Counted from the stretch's first letter, positions 21,419-32,285 are shown. The stretch: 36,983 bases of DNA from Davidsoniella eucalypti (GCA_004009845.1 RMBW01000184.1:1-36983), one strand, 5' to 3'. A program made the numbers and translations. The notes: generated by a model not told the origin, from the letters alone.

Positions 21419-22804
21419 TCACGTGAACTTGGTGTGGATAATATCCGGGTTTTCGTGCCAATCGTCGATGCTCACCCACATCTAGAAGAATAGCCAGTTA
21501 GTTCAATGTTTGCTTCTTCCACACAAAGAAGTGAGAGAAGAAAATACAAGAGTTCTTTGAAGCAAAGACTTTACCTTTCTGAACGTACTCAAGCCGGCCA
21601 AGATACTGCCACCGATCCAAGTCGAGTACTTGCGCTCCGGCGGCGCAAAAATCTTGATGCGCATATCACGCACGGCCAACCGCTGGACTTCGGTGAGAAG
21701 TCTATCACCGAAACCACGGGTCAGTGTACTTCCGCCCGACAAGACGATGTTGCTGTACAGAGATTTGCGAAGATCCAAGTCCGTGCGGTTGATGGCGTCG
21801 ACGACGATCTGGTGGACACCGGGATACTCGAGGCCGATGATTTCGGGGTCGAACAGGATTTCTGGGGCACGGAAACGTTCGGTCCCAATCTAAGAGAAAA
21901 GAAAGAAAGAGAGATAAAGTTAGTACCTCTATCCGTAGCTGTACTTGGGAGAAGGACAGAAAACAGAACTTGCATACCTTGAGCTTGCTACCGTCAGGCA
22001 GCACGTATTCGGCCACCTTGCTCGCGTCCATCTTACCACCGGCCCACTCCTTCTCTTCACGCTTAGGGTCCGCGGCGATATAGCTGATGCTCTCCTTGAT
22101 CAAGCGGACCACCTCCTTCTCGGCACTGGTATGGAACACATAGCCGGTCTTGCGTAGTAGCGTCTGCAGATGCTCCGTGACGTCACGACCAGCCACGTCA
22201 ATTCTGCGTATGCTGCTGGGCATGGCGAAGCCCTCGTATACGGGCACGGCGTGGGACACTCCGTCGCCAGAGTCGAGCACGATGCCGGTGGTTCGGCCCG
22301 AGGCGTATAGCGAGAGCACAGCTTGGATCGAGGTGTACAGGGCCGGCACGTTGAAGGTCTCGAACAGGATCTGCGCAGCCGTATCGCGGTTGGAACGCGG
22401 GTTTAACGGGGGTTCGGTCAGTAGAACAGGGTGCTAGAGATAGACATTGTCAGATGAGCGACATGGCACCAACGACCTGTACACGGCGTCCTTACCTCTT
22501 CACTAAGAGTCTTCAACCCCTCGCCATAGACGTATTCCCATATCTTCTCCATGTCATCCCAGTCGGTCACGATACCATGTTCGAGTGGATAGCGGATCTT
22601 AAGCAGACCACGGTACTCGGTGGCAGCCTTCTGGCCGATGAAGACCTCGCCTTCTAGAGCGCCCGCTAGCACTCTCAGGTGCTTTGGCCGCCCGACAAAC
22701 GACGGAAAGTAGCATTTAGGCAGGTCGTCACCAGCAAATCCGGCGCGGATTGTGCCCGAGCCGTTGTCCAGGACAATCGGGGCGTTATGGAGGGAATCGG
22801 CCAT
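21419..22804 (-). CDS. ARP1: Centractin, actin-related protein 1 of dynactin
   Basis: Spliced gene with exons 22804-22496, 22433-21978, 21889-21575 and 21481-21419 (introns 62, 88 and 93 nt, all phase 0), giving 380 residues, the usual length for fungal Arp1 (Neurospora ro-4, Aspergillus nudK). The N-terminus has the nucleotide-binding strand IVLDNGSGTIRAGFAGDD followed by FPSFVGRPKH, which separates Arp1 from conventional actin. The second phosphate loop is GIVLDSGDGVSHAVPVYEGF, and LSGGSTLTRGFGDRL and STWIGGSILAGL follow in the C-terminal half. The last exon holds only 20 codons and ends HTKFT. Arp1 polymerises into the short filament of dynactin, the cofactor that lets dynein carry nuclei and vesicles along microtubules; loss gives ropy or nuclear-distribution phenotypes in filamentous fungi. 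No odd residues noticed. The start ATG is the only suitable one, with an in-frame body immediately after. Confidence 0.95.
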
Positions 22805-24111
22805 TATTATCGGAATCGAGATCGGTTGTTCGCTTGCAGCAGGAAGATTCGAGGAGTTTTGCTGTTCTTTTTTTCTTCTTCTTCTTTTTCGTATGTCCTG
22901 TAACGGATATGAGAGAGAAAATTATAAATTAGACAAGAAGAAAATAATCGTCGTTCAACAGGTTTCGTGGAGTTGTCGAAACGGCAGGTGCAAACTTGAG
23001 TAACGGAGAAGAAGACAAAAAAGGTGGTTGCCGTTTTCGAAGGCGGAAGGGGTCGATTTCGTTTATTGCTTAGTTGAAGATAGTGGGGGCTTTTTTTCCT
23101 CTAAAGATCACCAACCAAAAATAATAATAATCGGGAATAAAAATCACGTCTAAAGAGGGGAAACAGAGCCAGAAACGAAACAAATAACGGAATAATGTCA
23201 ATAAAAACGTCCAAGCTTCTATGATCCCTGAATCAAGAACACAAAGCTAGCAAGAAGATTGAAGCTTAGATATCACAGGAAATCGAGCAATGGGAAACAG
23301 CAAGGCAAGCTACGACAAGTATACAAGAATGATATGATAGGCCTTGGCCAAGATGAAGAGAAAAGGCTAAGAGACAACTGAACAGGGAGCTAAGCTAGGC
23401 AACAGGAGGAGGATTTCTCAGAAAGAACACTATAGACTGGCAAAATAGCAGCTTCGTTTCAACCTCTTCGTGAGCCACCTTCCAAGCCATTGACCCTTCT
23501 CTTGGAATAATTGAGCTTCAAATTGTAAGCTAGCAAGTACTAGGTGAGCCCCTAATTGGGCCAATATGCACTGCATTACAGCTGAAGCTTAAGCTCCAAG
23601 CTTTCCAAAGCTGCACGTTCTCCTTGTTTCTTGCCTTATACTACATATTTTGTCTGTAACCAAATGGCAGTTGAGTCAGACTATCTCAAATTACTCAGAT
23701 AGACTTGACTTGCTTCAATTCACATTCTACTCTGCTTTTTCTTCTTAATTAACTAGCGGCCAATATCCGTTTCCTTTGAGTAGCCCCTATCCCTTACTCA
23801 ACTTTGATCTTCTAGCTCTTGAAATCCCAAAAGAACGCCTGTCAAAGGGGGGACTTCAAGCTATCGATTTATGAATAAGTCACGTGTTGATTGTTATACT
23901 TAGTAAAGTGGGGACCAATTGAGCTATCACAACTGGCTATAAGCTGTCAAGCAACCATTATCACCAAGTCTGTGCAACATATTTATTGAATTTTATATTT
24001 TATTATTTTTTTCGAGAGCAATAGCAAAATGACTCCCGATCATCTGGTTGTAGATAAGAGATATGCTGACTAATCCCATTTTGCTTTTAAAAAAAGACCT
24101 CAACTTGGACT
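22805..24111. other. ARP1 upstream region and spacer
   Basis: No gene seen. The first 100 bases are T-rich on the plus strand (A-rich in the ARP1 leader). Positions 22900-24111 are unique AT-rich DNA. Any pol gene belonging to the neighbouring gag pseudogene would be expected here on the minus strand, but I find no protease, reverse transcriptase or integrase frame. Confidence 0.5.
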
Positions 24112-25526
24112 TCACCTGTTCAAGCGTCGCAATTCTTTGGAGACTCTTCGTCTGGGAGGCATGTTTTTATTTATTTTGGAGCAGTCGTAGACTGAGTGGC
24201 TGAGACTTCGGCAACGGACGCAACCTCCTAGAACTTGAAGTCTCTCCTTTTCGTATACTGAAAGCTTAAGTAGACGATGCGGGTTGGCATCTGTGAGGGG
24301 TCGTGAAGGTGCCTGTTCCGATACGTCTATACCGGCTAAGCTATGGTGCCTTTGTTGCTGTTGCGGTCTTTGCTCTGGTCTTTGCTCTTGTTCTTGTCTT
24401 TGTTCTTGTTGCTGTTCTCGTCGTGGCTCTTCTTTTTGCTCTTGTTGTTGCTCCTCCGTGGGAGAGGCCCGAGTGGCTTGAGAAGGCGCTATCTCTCCAG
24501 GTTCCAGGTTGAAATCTGGGGTGGCAGGTTGACGAGTGATATGGGAGGACATTTCAAGTTGGATGCTGATCCTCTGTAACTCTTTGAATACATCGTTGGA
24601 ATCCTTGAGATCGAAGATGTGGTAAGAACTTGCAATGAGTTTCGGCGTGATGGCTCGCCTTAGGTAGCTAACGATGACTAAGTGGTTCGTCACATGGGCC
24701 ATGTGCTTACGAAACCGTTCTAAGAACTCGGCGAAGGGCTCGTTTTGACCTTGACGGATGGACTTAAATTCCTGCATTAGCCTGGCCTCTTGGTTTCGAT
24801 CTCTGTAGGTCCTATCTAACTCCTGTAGGAACATGTTTGGTGAAGATTAGTGTCCTGGATATCAGAATACAGTGCTTCATGTTGTGCTTGTGTCTCTGCC
24901 GATAACCGCGTGAAGATATAAGCACACTGAGCATAACCATCTCCTATCAAGGTACCATCAACGCGAAGGTTGCTCTGGATATTCAACTTCCACGCACTGT
25001 AGAGTTGCTTCTCTCCTTCAAAGATATTTGCATCGGGCAGAGCGTAATCTCGGGGAATAGAATTTTGTAGTTTCCTAGCTATTCTTTGTGCGATTTATCT
25101 TTGTACAAGACGAGCAGCAGCGAGCTGATTGCGCAACTCGAGAAGCCGAAGCTGTCCACGGGCGGTGGCAACTTCATCTTGCACGGCTTTTCTTTTGGCA
25201 GCAGCAATATCCAACGCACATAGGACTTCTTCTCTTTCCTCGGTTCTCGCAGGTTCAGGACTAGGTGGTGAAGGACCAGAGACGACTTTCTCGTCAGACG
25301 AGCCGCTGAGGTCGACCCCGACACCTACCATACTATTACTGGCAAGGAAATGGACGATGCGGGCGTGAGCAACAGGCTCCGTGTCAAGACGTTGATCTTT
25401 GGCCTTGAGGTGTCCTACTTTAACTGAGATAGAAGAATGGACGTCACCCAAGTTACGAAGCCCGCCTTCATGCGCCCGAAAGCGTCGCTCGCAGGTGCCA
25501 AGAGAGCCGTCAAACAACAGTTTCAA
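24112..25526 (-). pseudogene. Broken gag gene of an LTR-type (Gypsy-like) retrotransposon
   Basis: Read on the minus strand from 25526. The first segment (to 25095) is charged and Ala/Glu-rich and ends in one in-frame TAA. The same frame resumes at once and runs to about 24846 with a capsid-like stretch (FEGEKQLYSAWKLNIQSNLR), then shifts frame and continues from 24834 to 24112. That last segment has the typical gag core ending RQGQNEPFAEFLERFRKH, then a Glu/Gln-rich linker of many QEQ repeats, and a CCHC zinc knuckle (C-x2-C-x4-H-x4-C, beginning CVRCRSLSH). So one stop and one frameshift break the gene. No pol, and no pair of LTRs, could be found. The order agrees with Ty3/Gypsy gag proteins of fungi, but without pol the superfamily is not certain. 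Confidence 0.75.
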
Positions 25527-25959
25527 CTAAAAGCTGCTGAATGGTAGCAGAGAGTAGATCCACTGCTTTATAGGGAACTGGAGACTCCATGGCCTAAGGG
25601 CCCTCCCGATGAGCTTCTGTCTTAGCAGACAGCATCTCGGGTTCCTCACCATGGCGACTTCATGGCCTATCACGAAAAGTTCTAACACACTGATGTGCCC
25701 AAAGAGTCCCACTCATTTCATAAGGTGCCCTAAAAGCCCGGCACAGATACTCCTACTTGGGTCGCAACCGCAGCCTCGGAACCCTAGACTTCGTTCTTGG
25801 GACTCCGCAGGGTGCACTTCGGCTCTCAACCTTCCTCCGAAAGACACAATTTCTTGAAGACTTGTGCCCCCTTCGGCCTCCTTTAGGTCGGGACTCCGCT
25901 GCACAGCACCCACTGTTTATCATCTTGTAGTTGTTACACCGGCAACAGTGACCCTAGTG
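25527..25959 (-). other. Probable leader of the gag element, junction with the LINE
   Basis: No convincing gene. On the minus strand this would be the leader before gag. Near 25915-25950 the minus strand reads TGTTGCCGGTGTAACAACTA and continues to a TAAACA end followed by GTGGGTGCTG; TG..CA ends suggest a piece of LTR next to a primer-binding region, but no second copy exists in the window, so this stays a suggestion. LINE coding similarity on the plus strand starts at about 25970, so the two elements abut here. Confidence 0.3.
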
Positions 25960-25969
25960 ACACCTCTCG

Positions 25970-26700
25970 GTGATGCATCCCTCACAACCCGGTCGAAGTC
26001 ACCTCGCAGAGGCACTCCGTATTGCCCTCCTGCCCTGTTTCAGCAAAGGGCCGGAACGGCTTATTGCCAGAAATATCACCCATTCGGCTATCAAGAACTC
26101 TATCCTTCACCCACAACAGTTTGGAGCCCTCCCGAAACGGAGTCCGACAGACCTTGTGGCCTGTGTGATCCACAATATAGGGAAGAACAGGAGTAAGCGC
26201 AAGGTCTGCACTCTGGTGAGGAGCCTTTAACGCCATTCTCCCCGGCAGGCTCCAATGCCGCCTCCGTGAACCGATAAAATGGGTAGGCTCCTTCTCCACA
26301 AACAGAAAATGCCGACTTCGACTCCGCACAGAAAGACCCACGGAAAAAGACATATCGTGTGGAGTCCCCCAAGGCTCCCCCATATCGCCCATCCTCTTCA
26401 TGCTGTTCATCCAACCCCTCATCAGCTCCAACAACCACTCCAGCTAGACTTCTGGAAAGACATTGTCCGCGTCTGCATCCTTAGCCAGACGTATGGCCAA
26501 AAGAATATGCCTGGGCGAAAGAAAACGGAGTTGAGTTTGCCCCACACACACCGAAGTGGTTCACTTCACAAGAACCTGGTCAAAACCTCACCCATCCATA
26601 AAGATTGGAGGAGTGGTCATCCCCAAAACCGATATGAGATGGCTTGGTTTCTGGTTAGACTCTAAACTCACATTTACTAAACATGTGGAGACCTAGGCCT
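25970..26700 (+). pseudogene. Reverse transcriptase part of the LINE, inactive
   Basis: First frame (25970-26226) contains LLPCFSKGPERLIARN and HPQQFGALPKRSPTDLV, the finger motifs of LINE reverse transcriptases. A one-base shift near 26226 moves to the frame carrying NAILPGRL and the strong motif GVPQGSPISPILFMLF, which ends at a TAG around 26443. Downstream pieces in other frames include SIKIGGVVIPKTDMRWLGFW. Two catalytic sites are damaged: motif A, normally with LD before the KGAF-like block, reads TLV then GAFN after the shift, and the YADD motif is replaced by something like FWKDI. The enzyme is therefore dead twice over. Mutations are mostly small indels. Confidence 0.85.
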
Positions 26701-26779
26701 CGAAGGAACGCAAAGTTGCCAACTTCCTCGGGTCCCTCCCACACACTCAGAGCGGTCCCTGTCATAGGACTTGCCGTCA

Positions 26780-27996
26780 TAACCTGTGTGATCCACTATG
26801 TTCTACAGTGTGGGAGCCTACTGGCCTGGACTCCTCACTATAAACTGTAAAGGAAAGCAGGTAAAAACAGGGCCGCAACACCTTGCCGACAAGCTGGAAC
26901 GTGTGCTCCGGGTGGCTCTGAGAGCAATCCTACCCGTCTGGAAAACTACACCCGCCTCCGCCCTCCACCGTGAAGCGGCAATCGCCCCTGCACTTCTCCT
27001 TCTGGAGAACAAACGAAGACTCCTGGCTGCAAGATGGACTAGCCTGGACCACAATCACCCTCTGGTAACCCGGTCCTCCGCTAGCTCTATGACACGGCTG
27101 GGACGTACACTGGAGACCATAAGAGCCCTCCCCCCCAGACCCCTACTAATGCCTCCACCCAAGAGTCCCCCCCCTCCTACCCAGACCAAAGAGAACTTTG
27201 ATCAATCTAAGCTACGGAAACTCACCAACAGCATGGACATCATGGTATACTCTGACGGATCAAAACTGGAAGATGGACGAACTGGATGGGGATTTGCCAT
27301 ATATCAAGGTAACTGGCTAGTTGATACAACGAGGATCCCTAGGAAAGAATCATAAAGTCTTTGATGCCGAGATAGTGGGTGCCCCAAATGGCCTGAAAAT
27401 GGCCCTTCAGGCCCCATGCACACATCTTGCAAAGAACATTCATGTTGTTCTTGACAACCAAGCAGCATATGCTTGCCTCTTTCCCAGCTCCGCACCAACA
27501 GACACCAGCCAAGCCCAGATCTTAGAGTTCCACTCTCTGGCCCGAACTTGGCCAGACAATGAGATAGAAGATACTCTGGCCAAGGAAGGTGCTACTTTAC
27601 CTCCACCACCAAACTTGCCTCCCTCCATTGCTCATGTCAAACGAGCTGCTCGGAGTCGGCTACAGGAGGATTACACCGACTGGTGGACATCCCCCGCCCA
27701 AGGGACTGTCTCTTGGAAGATACTGGGCCGGCTACTAGCCGCCCGATCCCATCATGGAGATTTTGTACTACCACCTTCGCCTACACCATGCAAACTTTAC
27801 AGATTCATGTTCTTGTGGAAAAAAGAAAGGCCCACTACACTTCTTCTTCTGCTGGATGGGCAAACGTCTGTCAAAGGTTTTCTCATCAAGGCCGTTTCCC
27901 ATCACTATAGATAATACCCTAACCACACAACAAGTGGCTATTGATTTCTGCAAATTCACCAAGGAGACAAACTTCTTTGTAGACATATACCCCTAA
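26780..27996 (+). pseudogene. Thumb, RNase H and CCHC part of the LINE
   Basis: A long frame from about 26800 contains the thumb stretch HLADKLERVLRVALRAILPV and leads into RNase H at VYSDGSKLEDGRTGWGFAIY. A frameshift near 27355 is followed by KVFDAEIVGA, IHVVLDNQAAYA and DNEIEDTLAKEGA. The catalytic acids of RNase H (Asp in YSDGS, Glu in DAEIVGA, Asp in LDNQAA) are all still readable, though split across two frames. A further frame change precedes a C-terminal CSCGKKKGPLHFFFC cysteine/histidine motif, then the terminal DIYP and TAA. So this end is better preserved than the reverse transcriptase but also cannot be made as one protein. Confidence 0.85.
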
Positions 27997-28006
27997 CCCT
28001 TAGGGG
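27990..28006 (+). repeat. Inverted repeat CCCCTAA..TTAGGGG over the LINE stop codon
   Basis: Arms CCCCTAA (27990-27996) and TTAGGGG (28000-28006) with a 3-base CCC loop form a short perfect hairpin. The TAA of the left arm is the LINE stop codon. The arms look like single telomere units (CCCTAA/TTAGGG), but there is no tandem array. Confidence 0.6.
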
Positions 28007-28144
28007 GACTAAGGGGAGGGGAAAGTTTATTCAGGTTTGCGCTACTCCTACCTCCTCATCTAATATCTTTGATCCTTTGCATTTCTTGTTTCTGTTTTCT
28101 GTTTTTCTTTTGTGATTTTCTGGGCCTCTATTAGGAGGGTTCTT

Positions 28145-28166
28145 CGAGGGCCATTAGGGTCCCTCG
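28145..28166 (+). repeat. Hairpin in the LINE 3' untranslated region
   Basis: CGAGGG (28145-28150) pairs with CCCTCG (28161-28166) around a 10-base loop, about 50 nt before the LINE 3' end. LINE reverse transcriptases commonly recognise a stem-loop near the 3' end of their own RNA, so this is a candidate recognition structure. Confidence 0.4.
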
Positions 28167-28193
28167 ACATCTAGCAATCCACTAGGGTCGGAT

Positions 28194-28220
28194 CCACGTG
28201 ATCCACATAAAGACGTAAAA
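28194..28220 (+). repeat. Short repeat B, copy 2: LINE 3' terminus
   Basis: 27 bases identical to 8611-8637, followed by a mixed A/T tail. It marks the 3' end of the LINE here and gives the orientation of the partner copy 20 kb away. Confidence 0.7.
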
Positions 28221-28240
28221 TGATGAATATATAAATAACA

Positions 28241-28887
28241 AGTAGTTAGTAGATACACCGTATGTCCCTTAAGGTAATGGGAGCCGCGTCCAATGTTATT
28301 GGCCAGACTCCCCCCGCGCTCGTTAACAAGATTCCGCCACGGGATGGCAACCGGAACCTTCAAAGAGGAGAACCCCCCGAGTGTTGGTAGGGTTAGACGA
28401 ACCCTTGATAGTTTAGTGAGAGCTGAGTTTACATAGGGGACCTGAGAGAGTATGGGAGGTCCATTACTTCTACATTCACTCTTCCTCATGAGTATTTTCA
28501 ATAGAACCTCTTTATCGAACCTTACAACCTCCAGTGATTAGGCGCACTCCTTGCAGTCAGTACATATTTCCCTATTGAGTTATACAACGGGGTATCGTAA
28601 TGAATGTGCTAATGTACATGAAATTCTGAACTAAACTCATCTGAGTTTTAAAACTACTGTAAACATGATTATTTTACACGTTCTTTATTTTCCGGGACCC
28701 CCAAAATGCAAAGAATATAACGAACAAAAGATATCCAAAACAAAATAAAGAAACCATAGATATCTCCCAAAAAAATGGAACAAGGTACTCATCAATAAAT
28801 GCACCTTGAGATTCAAAACACCAAACAAAACCTACAGTGTTTCTTCACGAAACAGCCTTGATACACGCCTTTTCATCCTCCTTTTGA
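28241..28887. other. Spacer between the LINE and the Aco2-type gene
   Basis: Positions 28241-28560 are fairly G+C-rich and include repeat A, copy 2 (28346-28385, minus orientation relative to copy 1) and a small AGGGTT..AACCCT inverted repeat near 28388. They may belong to another old element. Positions 28560-28887 are AT-rich and should hold the 3' untranslated region of the Aco2-type gene. No gene seen. Confidence 0.5.
28346..28385 (-). repeat. Short repeat A, copy 2
   Basis: On the minus strand: AACACTCGGGGGG, 7 nt, then CTTTGAAGGTTCCGGTTGCC. Matches 8464-8500 with about one mismatch per block. Confidence 0.55.
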
Positions 28888-31532
28888 TTAATTTGCCGAC
28901 ACGCCCTTTGACAACATGTTCAGCGCACTTCCGGCCAAAATAAAGCCAGCTTGGTCCTTGCTGACGGCGTGCTTAGTGGGGATGACCACTGTCTCGCCGC
29001 TCTTCTTAGTGACCTTGATGCTCACATCACCCTGGCCCTTGTTCAGTAGCATGTCGTAAAGACCAATCGTCTCGACCTCGTCACCAGCATTGATCAGGTC
29101 GTAGTCCGCTTCGTTGGTAAACGTCAGAGGCACGACACCTTGCTTCTTCAGGTTGGTCTCATGGATACGAGCAAACGACTTGACTATAACCACTCGAGCA
29201 CCGAGGTAGCGTGGCTGTAGCGCGGCGTGCTCACGGGCCGAACCCTCGCCGTAGTTGTGCTCAGCAACTACCAACCACTCCTGGTTACGCTTCTTCCAGC
29301 GTGCACCTAGTTCTGGGATGGTCGTTTTGGTGCCGTCTAGATCGTACGCGACGTTGACCTCGCCTGTCTCGGCGTTGACAGCAGTGTTCAACGTGTTGGT
29401 GCTGATATTGGGCAGGTGGCCCTTGTACTTCAGCCATGGGCCGGCAGCCGAGATCGTATCAGTGGTGCACTTGCCCGTGATCTTAACCAAAACACGGAGA
29501 CCCTTGATCTCTCCAGCTGGGAAAGCATCAAAGGGGTGAAGCAGAGCTAGACGTTCAGAGGTCGGCGCGATGGCGATAGGTACTGACGGGTCAGCTTCTT
29601 GTGAAAGAGCCTTGAACGTGTCGCGGCCCTCGATGAACGGAGTTTCAGGACCCTCGAGACCGCGAGGAGCAGAGAACCGGAACTCCTTGCCGTCGGGCGT
29701 AGGAATAGAGTCGGTCATAGGGTTGAAAGTAGTCGAGCCGGCGAAAGCCATGGCGGTGACAATTTCAGGTGCAGCCAAGAAGTTCAGAGTCTCGGGGTTA
29801 CCGTCGTTACGGCCACGGAAATTTCTGTTGTACGAGGTCAGAATAGCGTTGGGCGTGCCCTTGCCGACGTTATCCTGACGCTTCCACTGTCCAATACAAG
29901 GGCCACATGCGTTAGAGAGCACAATACCGCCAGCCTCGTTGAATGTATCCAGAGTACCGTCTCTCTCGAGGGTAGCACGGATCTGCTCACTACCGGGAGT
30001 AATATAGAAGTCAGCCACAGGCTTCAGGCCAGCAGCCTTGGCCTGCTTCAACAGTGACTCGGCCTTGGTCATATCTTCGTAAGAAGAATTTGTGCAGCTG
30101 CCAATCAGACCAGCAGACAGACCCTGGGGCCAGCCCTGCTCCTGAACGGTAGTCTTGAACTTAGAAAGTGGCGTAGCCAGATCAGGAGTGAAGGGGCCGT
30201 TAATATGAGGTTCTAGCTCACTCAAGTTGATCTCGATCAGCTGGTCGTACTCGGCGCCCTCGTCAGCCTTAAACAGGAAGACAGCATCGCTTGAAGTAAC
30301 ACCTGGAGGGAAGCTCTGCAGCGCAGCAGCGTTGGTCGCAGCCTGTGTGCGGCGTGTAGCCACGAGGTACCGTGCCGAAGCCTCGGTGTAAGGGAAGATG
30401 GAAGTGGTGGCGCCAACCTCAGCACCCATGTTGGTCATGGTGGCCATGCCCGTCAGCGACAGTGTGTCGACACCGGGACCGAAGTACTCGATGATGTATC
30501 CGGTACCGCCTCTGACAGTCAGCTTGCCCGCCAGATGCAGAATCACGTCCTTGGGTGAGACCCAATCGCCTAGATGACCAGTGAGCTTGACACCGAGGAT
30601 CTTGGGCGCCTTGAGCTCCCACGGAGCACCGACCAAAGCCTCAACGGCATCAGCGCCACCAACACCGATGGTGATGTTGCAGAGACCGCCAGCGTTAGGC
30701 GAGTGCGAGTCAGTACCCAGCATCATCAGACCAGGTACAGCGTAGTTCTCCAGTACGGTCTGGTGGATAATGCCAGCACCTGGAGGCCAAAAGTCCATGC
30801 CGTACTTGCGAGCCGCACTCTCCAGGAAATCAAAAACCTCCTTGTTCATGGCAATGCCAGCGCTCAGATCGAGATCGGCGCCCTTGTGGCCGATAATCAA
30901 GTGGTCGCAATGAATACTGGCGGGGATGACTGGACGTTCGAGGTTGCATGACATGAACTGCAGCAAAGCCATCTGCGCCGAAGCATCCTGCATGTTGACA
31001 CGGTCAGGTTTCAGCAGAAGGTTTGTCTTGCCGCGCACATCGCGGCCTCCATTAGTGCCGTTCAGCAGGTTCTCTTCGGGCTTGTCCAAGTGAGAGTATA
31101 GAATCTTCTCGGCTAGCGTCAGGCGTTGCGCGCCCAGTGCCTTGCGTACCTGGCCGTATTTAGTGAAGAGCCGCTCATAGGTCGGTGGCAGCGAGCTAGT
31201 CGTCGAATAGTGGCTACGCGATAGCGATGATAAGAGCGTTATATGGGAGGTAGAGTTCAAAGGCGCAACAGAGGAGGGGCTTGCAGAGGCTATCTATAAT
31301 GACAAAGTCAGCACTATAAACTAATTCCTTGGTCTATGCTTTGTACGGTGTATGCGATTAGATAAATTATGTTAAACAAGCGTCGCATCAGACCGAAGTT
31401 GGTCGGGAAGACTTTCTTTAAGCCACATATAAAATTAAGATTTGATTATTTTTGGGAAGTTAATTCGGTTTGTAGTGTCATAGAAAGACTAACCCGCCGT
31501 CCAGCCGTTCTGGCCAGGCCAAAAGCCGTCAT
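28888..31532 (-). CDS. ACO2: Aco2-type aconitase-family protein, mitochondrial
   Basis: Two exons, 31532-31494 and 31293-28888 (200-nt intron with GTTAGT donor, TTATAG acceptor and CTGAC branch candidate), giving 814 residues. The large exon has no ATG at its beginning; the 13-codon first exon supplies MTAFGLARTAGRR, which with the next residues makes an acid-free, Arg/Ser-rich mitochondrial presequence. The three [4Fe-4S] cysteines are present (GSCTNSS, about 413; ACGPC, 476 and 479), as are CDHLI, GTDSHSPNAGG, YNRNF and SFARIHETN. It resembles yeast Aco2 more than Aco1: LKYKGHL has Lys where aconitase has a substrate-binding Arg, and GEGSAREH has Ser-Ala where aconitase has Ser-Ser. Yeast Aco2 converts homocitrate to homoaconitate in lysine synthesis. 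As I recall, filamentous-fungus homologues were reported as inactive. The usual TTDHIS reads TTDTIS here. Activity is therefore open. Confidence 0.92.
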
Positions 31533-32285
31533 GATAGTGCAGGGAGAAGAGGAACAAAAAAAGAAGAAAGAGAAGAAGATCTAGACTTTCCAAGGCCAAA
31601 CAAGCGTTGAAAAGAAGAAGAAAGAAGAAAAGCCAGCTCTCCAAAATGTGAAGAAAGATATGCTCATGTTGTTTTAGCCCAAACAACAAAATTCAGAGCT
31701 TCAATGCAATTACTCACACATTTTACGCCGCTAAAAAATGAGTTTCCCCAAGAGAAAAAAAGAATTATTTTCCAGTCATCTATTTTTTTCTTTTTACTTA
31801 CAGCCAATCACAGCTATTCAATTGCTGCTTTGCCATCTCCGGTCGTCGGCTTCCAAGACATTGGTCAGAGGTCGTCTTAGATGGAGTTGATGATCCACTT
31901 ATGCGATGCCATCTTCAATCCATGATTCTCTTAGTCGTAGTCGCCCCGGTTAAGCGTTCCGTTTATTCTGGGGTTGCTTATAGTGTATGGTGTACATGAA
32001 ATAGCGTGGATATCATTAATTATAATCATATGTTTGTATGCAATCAGATATGCACATCATACACACTTAGTCAATATATTAAGGTCATTTTAAAGTCATG
32101 TTTGGGTTTTCTGGAAGTTGTTCTTCTATTCAAGAAGTCTATCTATATACAGGAAACAAGCCACCAAAGAGTACAGAATAGATATGATCAATACAAATTG
32201 TATGTATGTGATACGTACGACATGCCTTCTATCACTAATGATTGAGATAGCTAGAAATTCATGACCCCTACATACAATGTCGATA
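31533..32285. other. Spacer between ERV41 and the Aco2-type gene
   Basis: Both neighbours read leftward, so this holds the 3' end of ERV41 and the promoter of the Aco2-type gene. The part next to the ATG (31550-31640) is purine-rich on the plus strand, that is a CTTCTT-type pyrimidine tract on the sense strand, as often seen near fungal transcript starts. No gene seen. Confidence 0.5.

Larger units (their letters stand above)
25960..28240 (+). mobile_element. 5'-truncated, decayed Tad-type LINE (non-LTR retrotransposon)
   Basis: Plus-strand remains, in order, of a reverse transcriptase, a thumb region, an RNase H domain, a C-terminal CCHC motif, a stop codon at 27994-27996 and an approximately 240-base 3' untranslated region ending in an A/T-rich tail. 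RNase H plus a C-terminal CCHC is typical of the Tad clade in fungi. ORF1, the endonuclease and the start of the reverse transcriptase are missing, as expected of incomplete reverse transcription. Several frameshifts and stops mean it cannot move by itself. I could not find a convincing target-site duplication. It lies against the gag wreck, so the region is a nest of old insertions between ARP1 and the Aco2-type gene. Confidence 0.85.

Noticed and set aside
24060..24100. TTTTTTA-type slippery string after gag on the minus strand
   Set aside because: It lies after the gag stop codon and no pol frame follows, so programmed frameshifting has no product.
27990..28020. Telomere array
   Set aside because: Only single CCCCTAA and TTAGGGG units in a hairpin, no tandem repeats; the position is internal.
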